Source of the DNA: Ectobius pallidus
Taxonomy: Eukaryota; Arthropoda; Insecta; Blattodea; Ectobiidae
Direction of reading: 5' to 3'
Assembly: GCA_964059195.1 (NCBI GenBank)
Contig: CAXKWD010000007.1
Coordinates: forward strand, 152,231,269 to 152,295,268
Length of the DNA stretch: 64,000 bases
This document shows, piece after piece, positions 55,001 to 64,000 of the stretch. A program made the position numbers and the translations under genes. Within the stretch, counting starts at the first letter, position 1. Every line of letters starts with the position of its first letter. The notes below the pieces were generated by a model. It saw nothing but the letters and a program-made list of their open reading frames with translations, was not told the origin of the DNA and searched no databases.

Positions 55001-56002
55001 AAATAATGAAAACTGGCGATAAAGTAATTTAATCTGGTTGGCTAAACATAGTACAAATAAATAAATTTCCACATCGTTAAAGAGGCCATTAAAATAGATT
55101 TCTTATTTTTATATTTGTTCAAGAGCAAGCGATTAGTATTGTCTTTATATAGTTTAAAATGGTTAACTGTTGAATTTCGAGATGCAATTAATTATATCTG
55201 TTAAATAAATTATATTTAACTCCTTTTATTCCGTATCTGGTAGACCTACTTTTCTGCCTGTGTATAAGTTTACTTGTAGGCCTAAAATGACTATAATAAT
55301 CACGATTAAACACTACTTCCAGAATATTAAAATCCAGGTTATATACAATTTTTAAAATACATATAAGTGGGTGATATTTAACATCATTTTTATAGGCATT
55401 ATTTCCATACTAATTTGCAGTTCTTTAGTTGGAGTGTAAGTTAAAAGGAATAGTGAAACAAGTTACGAATTCCTTTATTTTGAATTAATTTAATAATTAC
55501 TAGTCAATTTACATGGATCTCGTTTAGAAGGACATCCAAATGATACTACCAGAGGAAGATGCGCCTTTGCGCAAACTGTAGAACAATACATTATTTTCGA
55601 GTCAGAATTGCGTTAGTGCTTTGTTTAATGCATAAACAGTTGGTAGCATTTGGCAATTGTTTGTTGTGTGTATTCAGCTGTCTGCATGAATAATTATTTG
55701 ACGTGGATAGATAAGATGTCTCAGGAGGCATTGCCTTTCTCTTGTTTTCTCTGCTGTGATAACTTCATTGTTCTCTTCTGTGAATTCCTTGGAAATAGAG
55801 AAATGTAGTCTACGTAGAAACGTGGACTCTGAAACAATTTCATACCTTCAGCATAATAACAAAAACGTACCACTTTTCAAATTAAACTAAGTAAATACCT
55901 ACCACGAATTAATAATGTAACTTCTGGCACAACATTTTCCGGGAAATATGCTATTTTTCATACATTTAATTTTTTTATGTATTCTAATAGACATTAAAAT
56001 AT
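55001..56002. other. unassigned AT-rich DNA
   Basis: One kilobase without gene or recognised repeat. Confidence 0.4.
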
Positions 56003-56678
56003 ATAATCATCAGGGCCCGGATTCTAATCACATGTCATCTTTTTATTAGTGCTGCATAGACATTGCCAACTTGTAGATAAATCCTGATCATGGTCTCTAG
56101 ATTATAGAAATGCATTTTTATTAGATCATTTTTTGTCATTTTATGCAATTTTATATTTTTAGGGCATTTATTTCAATTTTACGTCCTTATTTTGTCATTT
56201 TCGTGTCATTTGCTTCCTTATATAGTAATTTTCATGCATTTACATTGAGTATATTTACATTGAGTATATTAACTTTTATACCTTCAATAATCTCCGTATT
56301 CTGACAGTAATTTACTGCAATCCTAAATAAGGTAGGATTTACAAGCTTTTTTTCATAGGGTAATATTTAAATAAATTACTAGGTTACCACAATGCAACAT
56401 TTTTGTAGGATCTACTTTAAAACAATTTTCTTACTTCTCTTCTCAAATGCTCCAATCAAGAACAGAGAACAGAGTTTTTAGACCTACAACATCCTTTCTG
56501 CATTTACAATTTTTTCAATTACGTACAAATTAGTCTACAACATTGTGTGTACAATAATAATTTCTTTTAAATAAATAAAATATATATATATTCTTAAGGT
56601 CATTCTTTATAATTATTAAGTCATTTCCTTTAAAATTTAAGGTCATTTTATAGGTCATTTTTCAAACAATATTAGGTA

Positions 56679-56896
56679 TTTTATTCTTCATCCTTCACTA
56701 TCGGGACAGCTCGTCTGTGGAATTCCTTACCTGAGGATATAAAAGCCTGCCAAACACTCAGAGCGTTCAAGATGAAGTTAGTTGATCACTTGACCACCAA
56801 CCATTAACATTTGTATTATATACTACTTTCATGTTAAAATTGTTGCTTTTGTATTAGTTTCATTTATTTTTATTTTACTTTTCTTCTTTTTCTAAA

Positions 56897-56955
<59 letters not shown>

Positions 56956-57622
56956 TCTCTAATTTGTTCTACTTATAATGTTGAATTTCCATTATTAGGC
57001 TATAGTTTAATATAGTCTTAATTATAGTTTTCACTAACATATTCTACATCTATAAAGGGTGTTAATGAATAACACCGAAATATTTTACCTGTGTAGCCTA
57101 TAGAGGGGACATAGACAAGCAACTTTTATTAGGAGATTTTTGCTCTGTGGTTTCAATTTTTCCTGTCACAGCATAAAATCTCCCAGGGCATGGCCGCCAC
57201 TGACTACTAACATTAGAAAAAAATGCAAAACAAAGGAACTTCGCTGTTAACACTGTAGTCAGAAGTTATGAATGAAAAAAGACTAATGCAGTGGCGACCA
57301 GTCATGTGATTAGTCTGTAAATTTTGCAGATTATGGAAACACTAAATTATGATATAGCTGTTGACGAATGATTAAGTGTCAGGTTTTTAGCGATCACTAG
57401 GAAGGCATGAAGTCAGTTTAATGAACATTTTAACCCTATTTTGCATAATTATTGATTTATGAGCACCAAATTACAATATCTTTAATGCCCTGTAGCATAC
57501 ACATTTTACGTCATAGAGCAAAAATCTCCTAATAAAAATTGCTTGTCTAAGTACCCTCTATATACAGGAAAAAAATTTCGGTGTTATTTATTAACACCCT
57601 GTATAGTATAATCATGTTTCTC

Positions 57623-57665
<43 letters not shown>

Positions 57666-57790
57666 TTATTCTTAATTAGATTATTTGGTAAGGTTTGAAT
57701 GTATCCACCTCTGGTTAGTGGAAGAGAAGGCCTTAAGGCCTTAACTACACCAGAGGGAAATATAAATAAATAAATAAATTAAATAAATAA
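56679..57790 (+). mobile_element. 5'-truncated LINE inserted in the hAT
   Basis: The plus reading SSFTIGTARLWNSLPEDIKA, then TLRAFKMKLVDHLTTNH, ends at TAA (56804-56806). 'ARLWNSLPEDI' and 'FK-KL--HL' form the typical C-terminal signature of CR1/Jockey-type RT proteins. The 3'UTR includes (ATT)n at about 56897-56954 and 57627-57664, a hairpin GAGAAGGCCTTAAGGCCTTA near 57724, and an (AAAT)n tail to about 57790. A mariner MITE (57055-57601) splits the UTR. This LINE is of a different family from that at 36720-37154, judged by its distinct 3' hairpin. Confidence 0.8.
57055..57601. mobile_element. mariner-type MITE family M1, copy 3 (innermost of nest)
   Basis: AAGGGTGTTAATGAATAACA to TGTTATTTATTAACACCCTG, TA on both sides (57053-57054, 57602-57603). 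Shares all blocks with copies 1, 2 and 4. Confidence 0.85.
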
Positions 57791-57820
57791 AGTCATCAGA
57801 ATCCGGGCCCTGATAATCAC

Positions 57821-58276
57821 TAATCAGTCTTCATTCTGGAATAGGCTGTGATCATAAAACTATATTACCCTACTAAATAAAAATAGTTCTCCCATCATTT
57901 ACATAATGATATTTAGATACGGGAAATTATTTCCAGCTGTTTGCACCGCTTCCTAGATGTTACGGTTGCCCACGCAAGGAAATGTTCATTATAATAATAC
58001 GGCACCATTACAGACAAGAGAAGTGCAGCATGCGTGATGCTTTACAACTTCCAACTCATAAACCAAGGATTTTCAAAACTTCTGCAGTTACTCTGCAGTG
58101 AGGATGGCGTTTTACTCCGTATCACTCTAGTTCCAGTCTCGTACAAAACTCGATAAAAAGTCCGATTTCATGTCAACTTGTGGAAACTAACAGTTTATAG
58201 GTTCAATCTGTGGAGATAACAATGTAATCTACATAGGCCTACGTTATAATCGCGTATGTTTTACTAGAATTTGTTA
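57821..58276. other. unassigned DNA
   Basis: No recognisable feature. Confidence 0.4.
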
Positions 58277-58284
58277 CTTAAAAT

Positions 58285-58776
58285 TAGGGCTGTACCGATT
58301 AATCGATTAAATATTTAATCGTCGATCAATTACATTTTCCGATTAATCGGTTTAGTCGAATTCTGAAAAACGTTTTTCGAGAAATGGGTTAAATAACCAA
58401 ACTCCTTTCTCAGTGCCGAGTGAGAGAGTTCTTGGTGCTGCCGGTATTATTACAAACACGCTACGATCGTGTCTTGAACATTCAAATGTCAACAAACTGG
58501 TGTGTCTCAAGTTTTGGTTGAAAAAGTAACCGGAAATGTAAGTTTCGTATATATTTTTTCACTAGTAAATAATAATGGTATTCATTAATTCAGGATTTCT
58601 TCTGATTATCTGTAGTGTAGCAGTTATTAAACGTGTAAAACAATATTAAATGTACCCTTTAGTTTCGTTTAAAATACCAACTTGTTTGTCGATTAATCAG
58701 TCGATTTAATCGGTCGATTAATCGATTAAAGTCAAGCGTTAACTCGATTAAAAATTTTAATCGATTTTCAGCCCTA
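58285..58776. mobile_element. hAT-type MITE (TAGGGCTG termini, CGATTAAT words)
   Basis: Ends TAGGGCTGTACCGATTAATC and TTAATCGATTTTCAGCCCTA, flanked by a perfect 8-bp duplication CTTAAAAT (58277-58284, 58777-58784). 492 bp. Both ends are packed with CGATTAATCGATTAA words. A right-half copy is at 41153-41391. Confidence 0.9.
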
Positions 58777-58784
58777 CTTAAAAT

Positions 58785-59285
58785 ACATTTGGGAGGGAAT
58801 AAATCAGTGTAATTTTCAACTTCTGATCTACCACAATTTCATGCCGAAACGGATACTTGAAAGTAAATGTAAGTTATTTGTAATCTGTACCCCCCTAGGA
58901 GGGTTTTAAGCTATAGGCTAATTCAATCGACTTCTTTCTTCTTCGTTTTGAGTCTTGCTGTTCACATACACTCAAAACTCAAAAGACTCAAAGATTCTAT
59001 GGGTTATAACTGTATTTATTTCGTTTTTTCTTTTTTCCGTTCTTTCTTTATTCTTGGATATTTCTGTATTTTACATCCTAAGCCCAATTTTCTTTACACA
59101 AATGCTTATCGTAGAAGGTATTTCAATTCATTCGGCATAAAAATATTTATAATAGAAAACAATTTACAAAACAGTTGCTTGAATACATTTCCTAACCCTT
59201 AAATTGATAATATATCCTATAGTTTGCGTAAAATTTGTATTAAAAGAACTGAAAAGAAATTAGAAAAAAATGTCAAATTTATTTA
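58785..59285. other. unassigned DNA
   Basis: An 84-codon plus frame at 58948-59202 has no recognised resemblance and an AT-driven composition. Confidence 0.35.
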
Positions 59286-59395
59286 AATTACGGATTGAGG
59301 AAACAAGAAAGAAACGATGGGACTAACCAATGTGTTAGTTGTTTTCTGTGCAGTCCGGCACGGGTTTATATCTTGTGTAAGAAATCTATTCTCTT
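59286..59395 (-). repeat. dispersed core repeat K, copy 4
   Basis: The reverse complement reads TTCTTACACAAGATATAAAC, GTGCCGGACTGCACAGAAAA, 'CAACTAACACATTGGTTAGT', 'CCCATCGTTTCTTTCTTGTT'. Confidence 0.65.
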
Positions 59396-59830
59396 CAAAT
59401 AAAGGTCTAAATTTCGAAATCCTCAAGCGTTTTCAGAGTTAGTCTTTTGTTTTTGACGTGTTGAACGAACAAACTTGCCAATAAAGATAATGTATTCTTT
59501 CATACGTTGGCTAACATTCCATAGCATTATATTTGTGTGTCTACTCTGTGCTCATATAGTGAAGCTTCAGTTCAGAGGTGGCCATGTAAGTATATAGGCC
59601 TATGCCATATTATGTAACAACAATTTTATCACTGAGATGACAACAAGTTGGTCGAAATGTATCTGATTTCCACATTTTAAGGATTTTAATATTTACAAGG
59701 CGCAGTTACAGCATTTTTAAACTAACAATAAGTAGGTTGGATTTCTGTTTTGGGCGAGAGGGACAATATCGGAATTTTGTGTCAGTTTTATCCAACGTTT
59801 TGGCGTGGGTACTGTCTTCAGCCACATTAC
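59396..59830. other. unassigned DNA
   Basis: No recognisable feature. Confidence 0.4.
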
Positions 59831-60098
59831 AGGAATTGGCTTTAAACATTCTTCAAGACTCGCTTCATAATGTCCATAATCATTTGTATTCAGAATTTTT
59901 TAATAAATAGAAAGAAAGTTCTTTATTGACACCTGATTAAAAAAATAATAATATAAATAATATGTAAATCTTGTAAATTATGGGAAAACATCTCAACTTT
60001 AAATTAAGCATAGTTCTTAGAATTGTTTTGATTTGGCTGTGTCTAATTGGCACTCTTAATTTAAAGGCAGCTATCCTCAAAGGATTCCCCCCCTTTTA
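59831..60098 (+). repeat. direct tandem duplication, unit 1
   Basis: Shares with 60099-60361, in order: 'GGC-TTAAACATTCTTCAA', 'TGTCCATAATCATTTGTATT', 'ATAGAAAGAAAGT-CTTTATT', 'TTTTGATTTGGCT-TGTCTA' and GGCAGCTATCCTCAAAGGAT. Identity is about 88% by eye. Confidence 0.8.
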
Positions 60099-60361
60099 GG
60101 ATTGGCCTTAAACATTCTTCAATACTTGCACCATATTGTCCATAATCATTTGTATTCAGAAATCTTTAATGAATAGAAAGAAAGTCCTTTATTGACACCC
60201 GTTTTAAAAAAATAATATAAATAATATGTGAATCTTATAAATTATGGAAAGAAATTCTCGACTTTATATAAAGCATAGTTCTTACAATTGTTTTGATTTG
60301 GCTATGTCTAATTGGCACCCTTAATCTAAAGGCAGCTATCCTCAAAGGATTTCCTCCTTTT
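60099..60361 (+). repeat. direct tandem duplication, unit 2
   Basis: Second unit of ~265 bp, joined head to tail to unit 1 without spacer. The pair has no coding potential. Confidence 0.8.
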
Positions 60362-60462
60362 TGGGATACCGATAATTTAACAATGACCGCAAATGAGCTC
60401 AATAAATTTAACAGTTGATTAAAATTAATCTCATACACACGTAACACGAGGTTTAGCCTATA

Positions 60463-61090
60463 CAGGGTGTTAATAAATAACACCGAAATATTTTACCTGT
60501 GTATAGAGGGGACATAGACAAGCAACTTTTTTTGGAGATTTTTGCTCTATAGATTCAATTTTTCCTGTTACAGCATAAGATCTCCCAGGGCATGACCGCC
60601 ACTGGCTTCTAACATTAGAAAAAAGTGCGAAAGAAAGGAACTACATTGTTAACACTGTAGTCAGTTGTTATGAATAAAAGAAGACTAATGCAGTGGCGAC
60701 CAGTCATGTGATTAGTCCGTAAATTTTGCAGATTATGAAATCTCTAAATTATGATATAGCTGTGGATGAATGATTAAGAATCAGGTTTTTATCGATCACT
60801 AGGAAGGCTTAAAGTCGATTTAATGAAAATTATAACCCTATTTTGCGTAATTATTGACTTATGAGCACCAAATTATAATGACTTTAATGCCCTGTAGCAT
60901 ACTGTTAGCAGATGAGATGAATGCATGCAGCAGGAATGCAGCGAGCTCCCCATTTCTCTACCTGCACGCGGGCTTGTCCTGTAGCATACACATTTTACGC
61001 CATAGAGCAAAAGTCTCCCAATAAAAGTTGCTTGTCTGTGTCCCCTCTATATACAGGTAAAATATTTCGGTGTTATTCATTAACACCCTA
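60463..61090. mobile_element. mariner-type MITE family M1, copy 4
   Basis: CAGGGTGTTAATAAATAACA to TGTTATTCATTAACACCCTA, TA on both sides (60461-60462, 61091-61092). Longer than the sisters because of the 87-bp insert at 60903-60989. Confidence 0.85.
60903..60989. other. 87-bp insert with 12-bp direct repeat inside MITE M1
   Basis: CCTGTAGCATAC occurs at 60891-60902 and again at 60978-60989, with 75 bp of foreign, GC-richer sequence between (ATGAATGCATGCAGCAGGAA, GCGAGCTCCCC, CTGCACGCGGGC). Other M1 copies have CCTGTAGCATAC once. Either a tiny retroposed or hAT/LINE-like insertion or filler copied at a repaired break. Confidence 0.7.
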
Positions 61091-61092
61091 TA

Positions 61093-61579
61093 TAACAACC
61101 TAAATAGCTTATGTAGAATATCCACACAAATACACAAATGCTATGTTATTCTTTACCATCACTAATAGAGTCATTTAGCAAGAAAGTATATTTGAGGAAA
61201 TGAGTGAGGGAGGAGGAACATTCTTGCATCTCTAAACGAAAATAAAATGAATATCCGAAAGGAAGAAGCAAGATTCTATCTAAGTGCTGTATCAAATTTC
61301 CTCATAAATCAAGTTACTGGATAGATGGCAAAGTCTGACGTACTTCGATGAACTTTACATATTTTCATTTTATTCTTTGTTAACCAAGTCAAGTAGTTCG
61401 TTCTTCACTTGACTACATCCCCAAGAATTTCCTTCCCAGTTCAAGGATTATGTTACATTGACAATTGACATGAATGAGTCCTATAAAGGTAGCAAATCTT
61501 GGAAATACAAGGCATAATAAAAACTGAATAGCACATTAACTACATTACCGTTTGTTCGATTGCAACAGTTATTTAACGA
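61093..61579. other. unassigned DNA
   Basis: No recognisable feature. Confidence 0.4.
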
Positions 61580-61790
61580 CGGTAATATACTGCTCACTGG
61601 GTCTGTAATTTTCGCCTGAATGCCGGAAGATGACTTTCAGTTCTTTTACTTGCCTGTAAACGTACAGGCATGGGACTGACGCATTAACTCTAAAATAAAA
61701 GTTACCGACATGAGCTGAGATTGAACCGACGAACTTTGGAACAAAAGCCGGTGCCTTAGACAGATTAGAAATTACTCATTTCAAATCTAT
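61580..61790 (-). repeat. probable tRNA-derived SINE fragment
   Basis: The minus strand gives TCTGTCTAAGGCACCGGCTT, then a B-box-like GTCGGTTCAATCTCA, then a body with 'ACAGGCAAGTAAAAGAACTG'. The A/B box spacing fits a tRNA-like head, but this family is not otherwise in the window and no duplication was found. Confidence 0.4.
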
Positions 61791-62038
61791 TAATGACAGA
61801 CAAAAATATAATCGACTTCATGATTTTGTTCTTTCCTACGTCAGGTAGGCCTACTATATGTGGAAGAAGTATAACTTAGTGTACGACTCGGAAAATTTTA
61901 TATCGTGTTTTCAGCATTATGTATTTCAGGAAGGAATTCGACCTACCAGCTTCCTTGAGGGACAGCATTGTGCTATCGGTCCTACACAAATCTTGTCAAA
62001 TCCTCCACAACCATGATTTTCATTGATGGACCATGTAC

Positions 62039-62931
62039 AGGGTGCGGCATTTATCGTTTCCCATTTTCAAAACCGTGAAACGCATCTATTTAACAAATAA
62101 ATAAGCTACATTGAACATTTTTAAATATCTTAGTCTTGGATTTGCAATCCTGGTCTTACTTTTTGAATATGATGTCCTTGAGATGCCCTCCATTAACTTC
62201 AACACATTGCTGCAATCTCCCTCGTACACTGGCCATTACGCATTGTGTGGTGTCTTGCGTAACATTTGCAATTTTCTGCAAATCCACGCATAATCCACAA
62301 GCGGCCACTTCACAGTCCTAAAGTCGTGGTGGGGTGTGCCATTGAAGCACAGGGTATTATTGACCCTTATTTCTTTGAAGCATGATTGGTGCTTCGGTTT
62401 CTGTCAACTCTGAACGTTACAATCACATGCTGCAAACTTTCTTCCTGTTTTCTTCCTGACACATCGTAACTTGGATATTGAGAGATTGTGGTTTCAACAA
62501 GATGGTGTTGTAGGGTGGCACATAATACTGCACATCTTTCAATGGACACCCTTCATGCTGCTTTCCCCGGGCGAATTCTTCCCTCCAAATCTCCCGACCT
62601 TACAGACTTTTTTATCTGTGGGTCTATCTGAAGTCTCAAGTTTTCTCCCATGCCCTCCCTTACATCAACAGTCTTAACAATGCAATTCAGCAGGGAATTG
62701 CAAATGTTACGCAAGACACTACACCGCGTAATGGCCAGTGTATGAGGGAGATTGCAGCAATGTGTTGAAGTTAATGGAGGGCATCTCAAGGAAATCATAT
62801 TCAAAAAGTAAGACCAGAATTGTAAATCCAAGACTGTAAGACATTTAAAAATGTTCACTGTAGCTTATTTCTTTGTTAAATAAATGTGTCACATGATATT
62901 GAAAATGGGAAACTTTAAATGCCGCACCCTG
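62039..62931 (+). mobile_element. mariner-type element with ~240-bp foldback arms
   Basis: Ends CAGGGTGCGGCATTTATCGT and AACTTTAAATGCCGCACCCT then G, with TA on both sides (62037-62038, 62932-62933). The whole left arm 62039-62276 is the reverse complement of 62692-62931 (>90% by eye), and the right arm is the normal 3' end of the transposase gene. The left end has therefore been replaced by an inverted copy of the right end. Confidence 0.8.
62320..62850 (+). pseudogene. mariner/Tc1-type transposase relic, C-terminal half
   Basis: Reading across frames: GCAIEAQGIIDPYFFE (around the first catalytic region), NSERYNHMLQ in another frame, then MDIERLWFQQDGVVGWHIIL with the conserved QQDG second catalytic Asp (62501-62503), then the 'SPDL/LW-YLKSQVF' block about 62595-62650 in a shifted frame, ending with 'RNGQCMREIAA' and 'VEVNGGHLKEIIFKK'-like remains. 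Several frameshifts and stops. The DNA-binding N-terminus is gone, replaced by the inverted arm. Confidence 0.75.
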
Positions 62932-63183
62932 TACTTGTTGGACTTTTGTTCTTTTCTAACTTATCATTCTTTGTTATTGTTATTTTGTTAGTATAGTGAG
63001 TCCACTGGGCTACCTCCAATGGGAGGTAGTTTGTTTGTTTGTTTGTTGTATATTTATCGATTTATCGATTTATTTATATATATGTAAGCCTATATATATA
63101 TGTAACCATATGTTACTTCTCGTTCCCTTCATACACCCCTCCCAAACCATTTACTGCCATACAAAAAGTATTAGGCCTACGTA

Positions 63184-63607
63184 TGCCCGGTTCCTACAAA
63201 CTAGTGAATATCTATGGGTAAATTATCCATGGACAAATTAGTTCCTAATCACCCACAATGATATGAGGAAGGCCTTGGAGTTGTACAGTTAATTTAATTC
63301 AGAAGGCTTTGATTCTCATTGTTTAAAATATTATTGATCCTATGAGAGGTTAAATTTTATCCAGCCATCCATGAAAGGATAAATTAACCCGAAGATTTAC
63401 CCTTGGAAAGATCTAGCCCGAGTTTGTAGGGACATTTTTTCTGTTATTTTCATATTTACCCAGAGGACATTTATCTAGAAACTCGCCACAAGTGTATGTG
63501 ATTGCTATCTTTAAATTATTTGTGTTTGTATGGTGTTATTCTTGTGTAAATTCTGTCCATTGGATAATTTACCCATAGGTAATTCGCGAGTTTATAGAAA
63601 CCGGCCA
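63184..63607 (-). mobile_element. Harbinger-like MITE family H, copy 4
   Basis: Inverted relative to copies 1 and 3. Ends TGCCCGGTTCCTACAAACTA and GAGTTTATAGAAACCGGCCA, flanked by GTA on both sides (63181-63183, 63608-63610). The duplication differs from TAA/TTA at its first base, but its length is again 3 bp. Confidence 0.85.
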
Positions 63608-63610
63608 GTA

Positions 63611-64000
63611 AGTGGATAGATCTCGAAACTATTATTTTTAAAAAGACGGAACCACAGACACGCGATCCTTTACGATCTTATAAGGTGTACCTATTATGTT
63701 TTTGGATGTTTTGCGTTGTTTTCTCACGCATTGTTTCTAGTTACCAGTTCATTCTGTCGTGTCCTCGACTTTTAATTAAAGTCGTGACTCTCAGTTATTT
63801 AAGGAGAAAGGGACCGTAATTCTGACCAGAGTTATTGTACTTAAGTTGTAATAATTCGTCAGGATGACTTTTATAATCCTAATTTACGATAGTCCATGAG
63901 TTACGTTTTTGTACACAGCCATTATAAGTTCATGTTTAAATCTTCAGTTTTATTAACTTTCTTTGAGAATACCTTATAACTAGACTTGGGACAGGATTTC
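63611..64000. other. unassigned DNA to window end
   Basis: No gene or repeat end recognised. Confidence 0.4.

Larger units (their letters stand above)
56011..57812. mobile_element. hAT-type MITE (CAGGGCCCGGATT family), copy 3, host of a nest
   Basis: Ends CAGGGCCCGGATTCTAATCA and GTCATCAGAATCCGGGCCCT then G, flanked by ATAATCAT / ATAATCAC (56003-56010, 57813-57820; 7 of 8). Its own sequence runs 56011 to about 56675 and from about 57791 to 57812, with TTAGGTCATTTT words. The middle is a LINE that itself contains a mariner MITE. Confidence 0.85.

Noticed and set aside
1..64000. Endogenous viral sequence
   Set aside because: The recognised coding relics are cellular transposon types (hAT, mariner/Tc1, non-LTR RT). 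No LTR pair, capsid, envelope or viral polymerase pattern was recognised.

Overview
This window looks like non-genic, AT-rich nuclear DNA from an insect. It is most likely a cockroach-type (blattodean) genome, which I infer from TTAGG-type interstitial telomere repeats, three tRNA-derived SINE types, and dense old MITEs, Helitrons and LINE tails. I found no prokaryotic features, no rRNA, no intact tRNA gene and no confident host gene. Almost every long open frame is either chance or part of a transposon relic. The nearest thing to a host-like exon is a transposase-derived open segment at 1052-1318, which ends at a consensus splice donor.

Layout. 1-8 kb: mostly unique AT-rich DNA with the hAT-derived exon, a 315-bp retroposon flanked by a 12-bp duplication (3311-3625) and the first copy of an unclassified repeat (6876-7568). 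8-17 kb: hAT and mariner MITEs, SINE copies, a LINE reverse-transcriptase tail (10426-10623), a nearly perfect 567-bp palindrome (13981-14547) and a second copy of the unclassified repeat. 17-25 kb: Harbinger-like MITE, hAT MITE, Helitron, pogo-like MITE and an element filled with a reiterated word. 26-34 kb: nested hATs, a large palindromic pair (29029-31640), and a mariner interrupted by a hAT that carries a LINE fragment. 36-46 kb: a Harbinger-like MITE split by a LINE, a 1.28-kb TA-flanked MITE holding a SINE, opposed telomere-type arrays, a broken Tc1/mariner copy and a second Helitron. 47-64 kb: a second reverse-transcriptase fragment, more hAT copies, a three-level nest (56011-57812), a tandem duplication and a mariner copy with foldback arms.

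The parts do not form a pathway. They record successive insertions. Target-site duplications, read directly from the flanks, support the classes: 8 bp for hAT, 3 bp (TAA/TTA/GTA) for the Harbinger-like family, TA for mariner-type MITEs, A|T for Helitrons, and 10-16 bp for SINEs. The best candidates for something not yet described are the palindromic pair at 29-31.6 kb, a ~100-bp core dispersed four times in otherwise unrelated contexts, and a group of hAT-type MITE families that share terminal bases and are each built from one reiterated short word. Family names come from termini, duplications and recognisable protein fragments only; no database was searched.
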